64,000 nucleotides of DNA from Hymenobacter sp. CRA2 (GCF_002007105.1 NZ_MVBC01000001.1:248001-312000); one strand, 5' to 3'; shown: positions 31,444-40,762, counted from the first letter of the stretch. The notes: generated by a model from the sequence alone, not told the origin. Translations and numbers: made by a program.

Positions 31444-34257
31444 CTATAACCCGATGGTGTAAGCAGCTTTTAAGTAGAAGAAGCGACCGTTGAAGCTCAT
31501 CTGCTGCGACTGGTAAGGCAGAATATCGAAGTCGTAAGGCAGGTTGGAGGGCCGACCGTATTTGTTTTCGAAGTAGCTGTTGAAGTCAGCAAACGACTTG
31601 AAGCCCACTGGCGGCCGGCCGTTCTTGTACGCGGCCGTGTAAGTGTCGTCGGGGTACACGTCGAGCAAGTTGTTGACCCCGGCCGTCAGCATAACGGCTT
31701 TGGCCGGCTTGAAGGTCACCAGCAGGTCGGTCGACGTCTTAGGGCGGAACACCATGTACACGCTGCCCTCTTCCAACGGGTCAAAGTTGAAGTCGTAGGT
31801 TTTGACCTGCCCGAAGTACACGTTGCGCAGTAGCACATTGAACTTACCGACTTCGTAGCCCGTGTTCAGGATGATCTTGCTATTGGGGTTGCCGGTTTCG
31901 ATCAGCGAAAGTTGGCGCTGGTCGATGTAGTCGTTGCCAGGCAGGTTGTCCGTCTGCAGGGGTTGGAAAGCCACGGGTACCTTCAGGCGGCGGATGCTGG
32001 TCTGGTTGAAGTTAGCCGCCAGGCTCACGTTCAGCATGCCCCGGCCGAGGCTGTTGCGGTAGGTAGCTACCAGGTCGAGGCCACGGGTGCGGCTGTCCAC
32101 GGCATTGGTGAAGAACTGTGCATTATCGGCGTTGGCGCGTACCAGGGCTTGGTTGAAGGCAGCGCGGGTGCCGGTGCTATCGTAGCCGAAGATGCCCGAA
32201 AGAATGATGCGGTCATCAATGGCAATCTGGTAGGCATCGGCCGTAAAGGTGAACTTCGGCGAGGGCGTGAAGATGATGCCCGCGCTGACGTTCCGCGATT
32301 TTTCGGGACGCAGCCGCCCGATGCCAGCGGCCTGGGCCACGTCGCTTTGGTTGTTGAAGATGCCGCTGTACACGTTGCCGTTCGAGGTCGGCAGCAACGT
32401 CAGCTGGCGGTAGAATACCTGCTGCAGGGCCGGCGCCCGGAAGCCGGTGTTGTAGGCCGCCCGCACGGCTATCTTCTTGCCCAGCTGCAGACGCGACGAC
32501 ACTTTATAGATGAAGGCCGAGCCGAAGTCCGAGTAGTTTTCGTAGCGCAGCGCGGTGCCTACGGTCCAAGCCTTGGTCACGTCAGCTTCCGCATCCACAA
32601 AGGCGCTGGTGTTGGTGCGCGTGCCTGCCACGGCCGAGGTGGGGTCGAAGCCAATAAAGCCCTGCGAACCGGCCGAGGCCCCGACTTTACCGCGGCCGTA
32701 GTCTTTCCACGAAGCCTCTTCGCCCGCTACGATTTCGTAGTGGTCGGCGCGGAATTCGCTGCCGAAAGCCACGTTGGTACCGGCCAGCACCTTCGGAAAC
32801 AACCGGCTCACGGTTACGTTGCTCACGTTCTGCATGAACTGGAAGCCCCCGGCTTTGAACTCCCGGGGCGAAGCCGCACCGAGCGAGCTGTTGAGCGAGT
32901 TGCTCAAGTCGTAGCGCATGCGGTTGGCCCCCAGCACGTGGCTTACGTCGAGGCTCCACTGCCCAAGCCCAAAGGCAAGCCCGGCCACGGCCGTGCCGTC
33001 CTGCACGTGGGAGTTGATGTGGGGCTGGTAGCCATTGGGGTAGATGCCTTCCTCGATGTCCACCTCGGCCGAAGCGGGCAGCACCCAGGGCGCCACGGCC
33101 TGGCCCCGCCGCCAGTTGTAACCACCGAAAGAGTAAAACCGGCTCTTGTCGGAAGTCTTGGAGAGCGGCAGGCTTAGGTTGTAGCTGCCGCGCAGGTTGT
33201 GAATTTTGGCATCGCCGTTGACCTGCCGGAAGTCCTCGTAAGTTTTGCCGCTGGCCTTCAGGCGGTCGGCTTCCTCCTGCGGATCGTAAGAAAATACGGG
33301 CCAGGAGCGGATGTCGCGCTGCCCCGCCCCGCGGGTGGTGGCGCCGCGGTAGTCGCCCTCGGCTGTTACGTTCAGAAATCCGCGCTTGCCCAGGTGCATG
33401 CCGCGGTTCAGGCTTAGCAGGCTGGTAAAGCCGTCGCCCTTGCCCGTGACGCCGGTGTTGAGTAGTGCGTTACCGCCGTGGTTATCCGATTTGAGGTTCA
33501 GGTTGATTACCCCCGCAATGGCGTCGGAGCCGTACTGGGCGGCAGCGCCGTCGCGCAGGATTTCCACCCGATCCAATGCGTTGGAGCTGAAAGCATTCAG
33601 GTCGTAGTTGACCGAGCCCACGCCCCGGCTGCCGAGCAGGTTGATCAGCCCGGTGGTGTGGTAGCGCTTGCCGTTGACGAGCACCAAGGCCTGGTCGGGC
33701 GCGAGGCCGCGCAGGCTGATGGGGTCGACGTGGTCGGCGCCGTCGGCCGAGGTTTGCCGGGTGGAGTTGAACGAAGGCACCGCGTAGTGCAGCACCTGCG
33801 TCAGATCAGTCTGCGGAACCGTAGTAGCCAGCTCCCGCATGTCGATGACGTCGACCGGCACGGCCGACTCCAGCAGGGTACGGTCGGCCCGGCGGGTACC
33901 TACGGCTACCACATCCGGCATGAGCGTGAAGTCGAGCTGCACAGGTTTGTCAACGGTGAGAAAAACGTTGGTCACCACCTGCGGGCGGAAGCCCGGCTGC
34001 GAAATCTGGACGGTGAACGGCCCGCCCGTCAGCATATCGGGAATAGCAAACTTGCCAGACGCGTCGGAGGTACTGCTGCGACGAATGCCCGTGGGCATGT
34101 GGATAGCCACCACGCTGGCCCCAACCACCATTTCGTCTTTTTCCGACTTGATGGTCCCACTGAGGTTGGTGCTTTGACTTTGTGCCAGAGCGCTTACCGT
34201 TACAACCGTTGCATACCCCATTGCCAGCAAGTGTTTTAGGGTAGAATTATGCCTCAT
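31444..34257 (-). CDS. TonB-dependent outer-membrane receptor
   Basis: 937 residues. A signal peptide (ending SALAQ) is followed by a CarboxypepD_reg-like domain (about 30-105), a plug domain (about 120-250; LRGLAPDQALVLVNGKRYHTTGLINLLG and DRVEILRDGAAAQYGSDAIAGVINLNLK), and a 22-strand barrel that includes the RPEKSRNVSAGIIFTP strand and ends SFNGRFFYLKAAYTIGL. It imports a siderophore, vitamin or other large ligand using energy from TonB; the substrate is not evident. It is not followed by a SusD gene, so it is not a polysaccharide SusCD pair. The 317-base AT-rich region upstream is likely to hold its promoter. Confidence 0.93.
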   Translation of the reverse strand: MRHNSTLKHLLAMGYATVVTVSALAQSQSTNLSGTIKSEKDEMVVGASVVAIHMPTGIRRSSTSDASGKFAIPDMLTGGPFTVQISQPGFRPQVVTNVFLTVDKPVQLDFTLMPDVVAVGTRRADRTLLESAVPVDVIDMRELATTVPQTDLTQVLHYAVPSFNSTRQTSADGADHVDPISLRGLAPDQALVLVNGKRYHTTGLINLLGSRGVGSVNYDLNAFSSNALDRVEILRDGAAAQYGSDAIAGVINLNLKSDNHGGNALLNTGVTGKGDGFTSLLSLNRGMHLGKRGFLNVTAEGDYRGATTRGAGQRDIRSWPVFSYDPQEEADRLKASGKTYEDFRQVNGDAKIHNLRGSYNLSLPLSKTSDKSRFYSFGGYNWRRGQAVAPWVLPASAEVDIEEGIYPNGYQPHINSHVQDGTAVAGLAFGLGQWSLDVSHVLGANRMRYDLSNSLNSSLGAASPREFKAGGFQFMQNVSNVTVSRLFPKVLAGTNVAFGSEFRADHYEIVAGEEASWKDYGRGKVGASAGSQGFIGFDPTSAVAGTRTNTSAFVDAEADVTKAWTVGTALRYENYSDFGSAFIYKVSSRLQLGKKIAVRAAYNTGFRAPALQQVFYRQLTLLPTSNGNVYSGIFNNQSDVAQAAGIGRLRPEKSRNVSAGIIFTPSPKFTFTADAYQIAIDDRIILSGIFGYDSTGTRAAFNQALVRANADNAQFFTNAVDSRTRGLDLVATYRNSLGRGMLNVSLAANFNQTSIRRLKVPVAFQPLQTDNLPGNDYIDQRQLSLIETGNPNSKIILNTGYEVGKFNVLLRNVYFGQVKTYDFNFDPLEEGSVYMVFRPKTSTDLLVTFKPAKAVMLTAGVNNLLDVYPDDTYTAAYKNGRPPVGFKSFADFNSYFENKYGRPSNLPYDFDILPYQSQQMSFNGRFFYLKAAYTIGL

Positions 34258-34574
34258 AGGGGAGAAATTATGTGAATTAAATCTTGTTTTATTACCAACT
34301 CATGGCAATTATACCGATTTCATCACATAAAAACTATGTTCCTAACTATGATATGACATCTTTTTTATAATGATTGCAATAGCCGTGGTAGGAAAACATA
34401 CTGTCTTGGGGGTCTACATTCTCTAACGCCGCCTGGAAGTTGTATTGAGTCTTTTTTGCTGATTTTTATAAAGAAGCCAGTCCGCCGGGCGTTTACCCCT
34501 GCTGTATGCGGCCGCACGCTTGCTGTTGCCACCGAGTTGATGTAACAGGCCCTTCGGATGTTGCCCACCCCGCT
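34258..34574. other. 317-base gene-free region upstream of the receptor
   Basis: It lies between the murF-alr stop and the receptor start, both on the minus strand. The 150 bases nearest the receptor are strongly AT-rich compared with the rest of the window, as expected for a promoter, but I find no exact TAnnTTTG box at a TTG spacing. No riboswitch-like structure or small gene is convincing. Confidence 0.5.
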
Positions 34575-37076
34575 TTACTCGGCCACGAACACACGCTTTA
34601 CCCGCTCGCTCACGTTGGTCAGCAACTCGTAGGCAATGGTGCCGATGCGGCTGGCCAGCTCCGTCAGCGGCAAGCCTTCCCCAAACAACACAGCCACGTC
34701 GCCTTCCTGCACGTCGGGGATGCCGGTGACATCGGCCATGCACATATCCATGCACACGTTGCCGATGATGGGCGCCCGTCGGCCCCGAACGAGCACCTCC
34801 CCCACCCCACGCGAAAAGCGCCGGTCGTACCCATCGGCGTAACCGATGGCCAGGGTAGCAATGCGCCGGTCGTAGTCGGCCGCTTCGCCGCGGCGGCCGT
34901 AGCCTACCGTTTCGCCGGCCGGCAGCCGCTTGAGCTGCGACACGGTGGTGCGCAAGGTGCTAACGGGCTGCAGGGCCGAGGGATTGAGCCCAGCGGCTTC
35001 TACGCCGTAGAGTCCGATGCCCAGCCGCACCATGTCGAACTGCGCCTCGGGGAAACGCATGATGCCCGGCGAGTTCAGTGCGTGCTTGATGACGGGGTAG
35101 CCCAGTGCTTCCTCCACGCGGGCCGTCATGCGCCGGAAAGCCGCCAGCTGCCGCTGCGAAAAGTCGTTGTGCTGTTCTTCGTCGGCGCCGGCCAGGTGGG
35201 TGAGGGCGCTGGCCACGCGCAGCGTGCCCGCGTGCTGCTGGAGCAGGGGCAGCAGCTCGGCCAGGTCGCTTTCGGCGAAGCCCAGGCGGCGCATGCCCGT
35301 GTCGAGCTTCAGGTGAATGGCCGGCAGCGGACCGTCGGCGGCGGCCTGCAGGTAGTCGCGCAGGCGGGCGAAGGAGTAGATTTCGGGCTCGAGGTGGTAC
35401 TGCCGCAGCAGGGCAAAGGAATCCGGCGAGGGGTTCATCACCATGATGGGCAGCGAAATGCCGTGCTCACGCAGCTGCACGCCTTCGTCGGTGTAGGCCA
35501 CAGCTAAGTAGTCAACGCGGTGAAACTCCAACAGGCCGGCCACCTCATACGAGCCGCTGCCGTAGGCAAAAGCCTTCACCATCACCATCAGCCGGGTGCC
35601 GGGCTGCAGGCGGGCGCGGTAGTAGTTCAGGTTGTGCACCAGGGCGTCGAGGTTGACTTCGAGCACGGTGCCGTGGATCTGCCGCTGGAAGGCCGCTACC
35701 ACGCGCTCAAAACCGAAGCGGCGGGCGCCTTTGACGAGGATAGTTTCGCTGCGGAAGTAATCGGGCCGGAACCAGCGCAAGAGCGCGGCGGTATCGGGAA
35801 AAAACTGGCACTCGGGCACGGCGGCCTGCAAGGTAGCCGCGTGCTGGCCGATTTCCTCGCCCACCGCCAGCAGCCGCTGCACGCCGTGGCGCTGGGCTAG
35901 CTCGGCCACGCGTTGGTACAGCTCGGCCGCGGGCAGGCCCGATTCGAGCACGTCGGAAAGAATGAGGGTGTGGCGGCCGCGGCGGGGCTGGCGCCGCAGC
36001 GCGTCCAGTGCCAGGTCGAGGCCGGTGAGGTCGTTGTTGTACGTGTCGTCGAGCACGTAGCAGTCGTGAATGGCCTCCTTCATTTCCAGGCGCATAGCCA
36101 CGGGCTGCAGGCGCAGCAGGCGGCGCTGCACCTCGGCGGCGGGCAGGCCGCGCCAGAGCAACACGGCGAGGCAGTGCAGCGCATTTTCCACCGAGGGCTC
36201 GTCGGCAAATGGCAGCGTAAACGGGTGTTCGGCGGCTTGGTAGCGTACGTGGGCCAGGGTCTGCTCGGGGTCGGCGCCGGGCTCCAGCTGCACCTGCACG
36301 ACGGCCTCCGCCGCTCCGTGGCGCGACCAGGTGACGCGCGCCACGGCCGCGGGCAGCTCGGTGGCGGCGGCATGCACTTCGGCGTGGTCGTGGCAGTAAA
36401 ACAGCGTCTCGACGCCCCGAAACAGCTGCATCTTCTCGGCGGCTTTCTGCGCCCGGGAGGCAAATCCCGCGTCGTGGGCCGGCCCGAGGTTGGTGAACAA
36501 GCCCAACGTGGGCTGAATCACGGCGGCCAGCCGCGCCATTTCGCCCGGCTCGGAAATGCCGGCTTCAAATAAACCGAAGGTGTGAGCGGGCCGCAGTTCC
36601 CACACGCTCAACGGCACGCCCACCTGCGAGTTGTAGGAGCGCGGCGAGCGGCAAATCAACTCGTCGGGGCTCAACAGCTGAGCCAGCCACTCCTTCACAA
36701 TGGTCTTGCCGTTGGAACCCGTTACGGCCAGCACCGGCACCTGGGCAAACTGCGCCCGATGCTGCGCCGCTATGGTCTGCAGCGCCGCCAGGCTGTCTGG
36801 CACCAGCACGAACCCTGCTTCGGGAAACGCCGCTACGCCGCCCGGAATTAGCTCCGCGCTATCTACCAGAAACAGCCTCCCGCCGCGCTGGTATAGCTCG
36901 GGCAGGTACTGGTGGCCGTCGTGGTGGGGGCCGCGCAGGGCCACGAACAGCGTGCCGGCGGCCTGGGCCATGCGGCGGCTATCGAGCAGCAGGTGCAGCA
37001 CGGGCGCGGCGGCTTCGGTGGGGGCCTGGAGCAGGGTTCCGCCGGTCAGGGCCGGCAGGTCGGAGAAGGTCAGCAT
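34575..37076 (-). CDS. murF-alr: Fused UDP-MurNAc-tripeptide:D-Ala-D-Ala ligase and alanine racemase
   Basis: 833 residues. Residues about 1-455 form a MurF ligase (LALTGSNGKT-type loop VTGSNGKTIVKEWLAQLL, later YVLDDTYNNDLTGLDLALDAL). Residues about 465-833 form an alanine racemase with the PLP-lysine motif MVKAFAYGSGSYEVAGLLEF, the region LPAIHLKLDTGMRRLGF, and RLGIGLYGV. MurF adds D-Ala-D-Ala to the peptidoglycan precursor, and Alr makes D-Ala. The fusion is a known Bacteroidota arrangement. It has its own promoter at 37084-37117, with the -7 box only 7 bases from the ATG. Confidence 0.96.
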   Translation of the reverse strand: MLTFSDLPALTGGTLLQAPTEAAAPVLHLLLDSRRMAQAAGTLFVALRGPHHDGHQYLPELYQRGGRLFLVDSAELIPGGVAAFPEAGFVLVPDSLAALQTIAAQHRAQFAQVPVLAVTGSNGKTIVKEWLAQLLSPDELICRSPRSYNSQVGVPLSVWELRPAHTFGLFEAGISEPGEMARLAAVIQPTLGLFTNLGPAHDAGFASRAQKAAEKMQLFRGVETLFYCHDHAEVHAAATELPAAVARVTWSRHGAAEAVVQVQLEPGADPEQTLAHVRYQAAEHPFTLPFADEPSVENALHCLAVLLWRGLPAAEVQRRLLRLQPVAMRLEMKEAIHDCYVLDDTYNNDLTGLDLALDALRRQPRRGRHTLILSDVLESGLPAAELYQRVAELAQRHGVQRLLAVGEEIGQHAATLQAAVPECQFFPDTAALLRWFRPDYFRSETILVKGARRFGFERVVAAFQRQIHGTVLEVNLDALVHNLNYYRARLQPGTRLMVMVKAFAYGSGSYEVAGLLEFHRVDYLAVAYTDEGVQLREHGISLPIMVMNPSPDSFALLRQYHLEPEIYSFARLRDYLQAAADGPLPAIHLKLDTGMRRLGFAESDLAELLPLLQQHAGTLRVASALTHLAGADEEQHNDFSQRQLAAFRRMTARVEEALGYPVIKHALNSPGIMRFPEAQFDMVRLGIGLYGVEAAGLNPSALQPVSTLRTTVSQLKRLPAGETVGYGRRGEAADYDRRIATLAIGYADGYDRRFSRGVGEVLVRGRRAPIIGNVCMDMCMADVTGIPDVQEGDVAVLFGEGLPLTELASRIGTIAYELLTNVSERVKRVFVAE

Positions 37077-37083
37077 GGCCCCG

Positions 37084-37117
37084 CAAAGGTAGGCAGCCCC
37101 AACGGCGAAGCGGCCAA
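37084..37117 (-). promoter_or_regulatory. Promoter of murF-alr
   Basis: Minus strand: TTG (37115-37117), 23 bases, then TACCTTTG (37084-37091). The box ends 7 bases before the ATG, so the transcript probably has a leader of only a few bases. Confidence 0.6.
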
Positions 37118-37168
37118 GCAGGCCTTCGTGTGGCCTGACCGATTCGACCTGGCCAGTCGCGCCCAGCC

Positions 37169-37344
37169 GACCAGTTGCTACTGGTCCGACGGCCGTACCA
37201 GCCGAAAAGTGCGCCGGCTTCGGCAGTGTCAGTAGCTACCGAAGCCGGTGCGGTAGCTAAAGTGGCCCCCCAGTTCGGCACCGGGGCCGGTGCACTGACT
37301 TCAGTGCCGAACCAAGTAGCCACTGCGCCGAACTGAGTGGCCAC
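37169..37344. repeat. Array of interleaved hairpins built of shared words
   Basis: GACCAGT/ACTGGTC (37169-37186), CCGGCTTCGG/CCGAAGCCGG (37215-37249) and GTTCGGCAC/GTGCCGAAC (37274-37313) are perfect inverted pairs. CAGTTCGGC (37272-37280) can alternatively pair with GCCGAACTG (37327-37335). The words GTAGC(T/C)A, GTGGCC and TTCGGCA recur throughout. It lies in the non-coding space between murF-alr and the DUF5686 gene. Confidence 0.65.
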
Positions 37345-37361
37345 ACCGGCGAAATAGTTGT

Positions 37362-37412
37362 CCAAAAAGGCGAACGAGTTCGGGTCGGACCCGAACTCGT
37401 TCGCCTTTTTGG
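37362..37412. terminator. 24-base perfect hairpin after the DUF5686 gene
   Basis: Arms at 37362-37385 and 37389-37412 pair perfectly over 24 bases, with a 3-base loop (CGG) and A/T runs at both ends. It lies 127 bases beyond the DUF5686 stop on the minus strand and is one of the most stable hairpins in the window. Confidence 0.85.
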
Positions 37413-37538
37413 GTACTCAGTTGGCCTGGGACTCGCAGGCAATAGTAAAGAATGTACTCTGGCGGCTTCCCCATGGCCTAAAGCGGCTGCATGGCCCGGG
37501 TTGACGCCGTGGCTCATTCAGCGCCTTCGCCTGTACTA

Positions 37539-40184
37539 CTAGAACCCGATGCCCAGGCGGAAGCCGTGATTCAACTTATTGCCCGACTGGAAACCGGTGT
37601 AGTAGTCGAAGCGCAGCAGCTTCATGATGTGCTCCACGCCCACGCCCAGCTCCACGTACTGCCCGGCCGTGGGCGTGTACAGGTAATTGACGGAGCCCAC
37701 CTCCTGCCACTTCAGGCGGCGAAGCAGCGGGACTTTGTTGAAGAAGAATCCGTTGAAATGGTGGTCGAAATGGCCTTCCACGAACCGCTCCCGGGTGGCA
37801 TAGCGGTAGTAATCGAGCAGCTGGAAGCGGGAGAAGTCGGCGGCGGCTACGAAGCGGTTGCCGGAGAACTGCCGGTAATCCATGAAGGCTAGCTTGGGCT
37901 TGCCCAGGAAGCCGCCCGCGCTCAGGCGGTAGCTGCTGGTGCCCAACAGTCCGAACTGCACCGACTGCCGAATGCCCGCTTCCAGCAAGGTGTAGCGCAC
38001 ATCGGAGCCGGGCGCGTGCCAGCCCTGCCGCCACGTCAGGCGGAAGGTGGGGTAGCGCGACCCGAGGTTGACTTTGCCGTCGGGGCGCGTGATGTAGCGC
38101 TGCCCGGGGCGGTAGCTCACCCACAGCTCCGAACCCAGGGCCCGGCTGCGCCCGAAACTGGTGCCGCCCGGCATTTCCGCCGACACCGGGTCGTTGGGCG
38201 TGAAGGCGCGGCCCGGAATGTCGCGGATGAGGTCGATGGTGGTGTTTTCCAGCTCGCGGCGGTCGAAGTAGCTCACGGCCCCGCGCACCTGCAGCCCGTT
38301 TACCAGCTCCGTGAGGTAGCTGATTTCGGCCCCGCGGCGCTGGTAGTACTTGGCGTAGTTGTGGTTGCGAAACAGCGTGGCCGTGGTGTTGATCAGCGGC
38401 GTGAGCTGCGAGTTGGGGTCGAAGTTCTCGACGGTACGGCCCACCTCCACCCGCCAGCGGGCCAGGTGCGTGGCCGAGTGCTGCCAGTTGATTTCGACGG
38501 AAGGGCTGAAGAGCTTGGCGGCCGTGCCGTAGCGCAACGACGGCGTCAGCCAAAAGCGCCGCTCGTCGTCGGTGTAGCGCGAGTACGTCAGCTGCGGGTT
38601 GATGATGGTGCCCTCCACCGTGCTGTACTGCACAATCTGAAACACCGGCGCCACAAAGTAGGACTGCTTCCGGTGGGTGTTGTTGTAGGTGTAACCCACC
38701 AGCAGGAATTGCTGCGGGTTGAACTTGTTGCGCAGGCGGTCCAGCGAATCCTGGTAGGGCTTGGAGTTGCGGATGACCTCGGTGCTGTCCTTGACGTGGT
38801 AGTCCTTGATTTCTTCGTCGGTAAGCGGCACGGGCCGGATCTGGGCCCAGTAGGCGCTGTCCCGCTCGTTGGCCCCTTTTTCCACGCGCATCACCTCGCC
38901 CGGCGCCAGCTTATCCACTTCCAGCAAGGTGCCGCGGCGAGCCGCCGAGTCCAGCGCGGCCACGGCGGTTTTGCGGCTTTCGCGCTTCACGCGGCGGGTA
39001 GCGGCGCGCAGGGCCGGCCGCTGCTGCTTGGCTTCGGCCACGGTTTCGGCGTGCACGGCTTCGTTCGGGTCGGCGGCCGGCGCCGGCGCGGCGGGCACGG
39101 GGCGGCTGGGGTAAGTAGGGGTCACGCGGTACTGCGAAAACACGGCCGTCAGGAAGGCGTTGCCCTTGAAGCCAAAGGCCGAAATAGCGGCCGTCAGCGT
39201 CTGGGACTGCATCACCCACACGTGCGGGGCACCGGGCGCGGGGGCGTACTGCTGGTCGATGCGCACGTTGTCGACGTAGTCCAGCTGGGCGTCCTCGTTC
39301 AGCGTCAGCGACACGGAATGCAGGCGCCAGGTGCCATCGACGATGAAGATGTGGCCGGCGAATACCGGGTCGGTGCGGCGGCGCGGAATCACCCGGATTT
39401 TGTGCAGCATCAGCCCGTCCTGCTGCGTGGTGCCTTCCAGCACAAATTGGTAGAACAGAAACGCGTTGGGGGCAATGGGCGACACAAACCCGCGCTCCGA
39501 AAACACCTTCAGCACCGGGTTGTAGAAGCTCAAGCCGCGGCCCGCGCCCGCCCGGTTCAGGCTGAAGGACTTGGCGTCGCCGCTGACCCGCGAGGATATC
39601 ATGCGCTCCTTCACCAGATTTGGCTGCTGAAACGACACCTCCGACACCGACTCCGACAAGTAAATGATACCGGGCTTCAGGTCGGGGCCCACTTTGAACA
39701 TACCCAGCACACGGTTGGGCACGTCCTTCAGGCGGGCCAGGGCTTTGATGTAGGCCCGGGCCGTGAAGGCTGCCACCTCGCGCTTGTGGTAAGCGCGCCA
39801 GTCCATGGCGTGCTGCACGATGGCGAAGGCCGGGTCGCGGTCCTTGGCGCGCACCACCACTTCGCGCAGCTGGTAGTTCTCGGGCGTCAGCGTCACGTTC
39901 AGCACCGTGGCCGTGTCGCCGCCCATGACGCGCACGTTTTCAATCAGCGGCTTGTAGCCCACAAACTGAAACACGAGGTCGTAACGGCCGGCGGCAAGGC
40001 TGAGCTGATAGTTACCCTGCTCGTTGGAGGCGGTGTTGGTGGTGGTGCCTTTCACCGCCACGTTGGCGAAGCCCAGGGGCTGGCCTTTGGGGTCGGTGAT
40101 GCGGCCGCGCACTACGCCGGCGGTACCCAACAGCGGGAGCAGATACAGAAAAAAGCCAAACAGAAAAGGTAATCGGCGGCGCAT
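37539..40184 (-). CDS. DUF5686 family outer-membrane protein with carboxypeptidase-regulatory domain
   Basis: 881 residues from the ATG at 40184 (a GTG at 40226 is less likely). A signal peptide is followed by a CarboxypepD_reg-like domain at about 22-105 (VRGRITDPKGQPLGFANVAVKGTTTNTASNEQGNYQLSL), then the long DUF5686 region and a predicted barrel with many strands up to the end, GFQSGNKLNHGFRLGIGF. It is probably an outer-membrane protein of unknown function; related proteins have been proposed to act in export or assembly. It is a single gene, with a long non-coding stretch on each side. Confidence 0.85.
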   Translation of the reverse strand: MRRRLPFLFGFFLYLLPLLGTAGVVRGRITDPKGQPLGFANVAVKGTTTNTASNEQGNYQLSLAAGRYDLVFQFVGYKPLIENVRVMGGDTATVLNVTLTPENYQLREVVVRAKDRDPAFAIVQHAMDWRAYHKREVAAFTARAYIKALARLKDVPNRVLGMFKVGPDLKPGIIYLSESVSEVSFQQPNLVKERMISSRVSGDAKSFSLNRAGAGRGLSFYNPVLKVFSERGFVSPIAPNAFLFYQFVLEGTTQQDGLMLHKIRVIPRRRTDPVFAGHIFIVDGTWRLHSVSLTLNEDAQLDYVDNVRIDQQYAPAPGAPHVWVMQSQTLTAAISAFGFKGNAFLTAVFSQYRVTPTYPSRPVPAAPAPAADPNEAVHAETVAEAKQQRPALRAATRRVKRESRKTAVAALDSAARRGTLLEVDKLAPGEVMRVEKGANERDSAYWAQIRPVPLTDEEIKDYHVKDSTEVIRNSKPYQDSLDRLRNKFNPQQFLLVGYTYNNTHRKQSYFVAPVFQIVQYSTVEGTIINPQLTYSRYTDDERRFWLTPSLRYGTAAKLFSPSVEINWQHSATHLARWRVEVGRTVENFDPNSQLTPLINTTATLFRNHNYAKYYQRRGAEISYLTELVNGLQVRGAVSYFDRRELENTTIDLIRDIPGRAFTPNDPVSAEMPGGTSFGRSRALGSELWVSYRPGQRYITRPDGKVNLGSRYPTFRLTWRQGWHAPGSDVRYTLLEAGIRQSVQFGLLGTSSYRLSAGGFLGKPKLAFMDYRQFSGNRFVAAADFSRFQLLDYYRYATRERFVEGHFDHHFNGFFFNKVPLLRRLKWQEVGSVNYLYTPTAGQYVELGVGVEHIMKLLRFDYYTGFQSGNKLNHGFRLGIGF

Positions 40185-40628
40185 AAGCAGGATAAACAAT
40201 GCCAGCAAGTTATGGACTAGAGGCACTAGGCCGCGCTGGCGTTGTCCTGCTTCCTACTTTTTTCTGTCGGGTGCAGCTCTGGCTACCTTTTCGTTACAGC
40301 AGCTGGTGGTCTTGCAGGGCGGCCGCGCGGCCACCGAGCCACCGGGCAGGGGCTGGCGTTTCGGCAGCCGAGGTCATGGGCACCGAGTCATTTGCCCCGC
40401 TGCTGTCAGCAAGCTGAACAGGACATTTCCCATGCCCAGCGGCTTGCCTGCCGACGCTGTATGCCCGTTTATTAACGCCAATAAAAATTCAAAAAACAAC
40501 CCCTAACCTCGTCGGGGAGTAATATCATTTTTTCATTCTACCCACCCCTTCTCCAAGAACCTCGCAGTGAAGCTCCTATTCCATTCCTGATTGGGCCCCG
40601 ATGGATATTAATTCATTAATATTGTGTG
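40185..40628. other. Gene-free region between the DUF5686 gene and the small-RNA candidate
   Basis: About 440 bases. No convincing reading frame. The part at 40480-40620 is AT-rich and holds CCCCTAACCTCGTCGGGG, a possible short hairpin. Promoters of the DUF5686 gene (-) and of a possible small RNA (+) should lie here. I see no repeats or known RNA family. Confidence 0.45.
40591..40624 (+). promoter_or_regulatory. Weak promoter candidate for the small-RNA candidate
   Basis: TTG (40591-40593), 23 bases, then TAATATTG (40617-40624), which differs from TAnnTTTG at one position. Confidence 0.35.
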
Positions 40629-40762
40629 AAATGTGGCTGCGGCGTATTACCTTGCCGCAGCTGAACCCAAGAACCTCTGCTGTTTCTGATGGTTTTGTTT
40701 TTTGGATTCAACTTGTTTATGTGAGCGAACAGCCGCCGGCCCCTGGCCGGCGGCTGTTTTTT
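40629..40762 (+). ncRNA. Candidate small RNA ending in a strong terminator
   Basis: A strong + strand terminator at 40729-40762 has no protein gene in front of it on that strand. Upstream are GCTGCGGC/GCCGCAGC (40636-40661), a perfect 8-base hairpin, and GAACCCAA/TTGGATTC (40663-40709) with one mismatch, which encloses a GAACC/GGTTT pair. A weak promoter lies at the right place. Alternatively, a 49-codon frame from the ATG at 40631 would give a leaderless peptide, but it runs through the terminator, which argues against it. I do not recognise an RNA family; 6S RNA is one possibility by position and size only. Confidence 0.4.
40729..40762 (+). terminator. Intrinsic terminator of the small-RNA candidate
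   Basis: ACAGCCGCCGGC and GCCGGCGGCTGT form a perfect 12-base stem with a 5-base loop, followed by TTTTTT. It lies 62 bases before recX and 545 bases away from the start of the gene on the other strand, so it must end a + strand transcript from the gene-free region. Confidence 0.85.

Noticed and set aside
34258-34420. Possible cobalamin or other riboswitch before the TonB-dependent receptor
   Set aside because: I looked for a conserved B12-box-like or other core and found only AT-rich sequence without consistent pairing.
34365-34568. 67-codon frame in the region upstream of the TonB receptor
   Set aside because: No recognisable features or start context; the region is better explained as the receptor promoter region.
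38016-40172. 718-codon frame opposite the DUF5686 gene
   Set aside because: Shadow of a long high-GC gene; no signal peptide, domain or promoter supports it.
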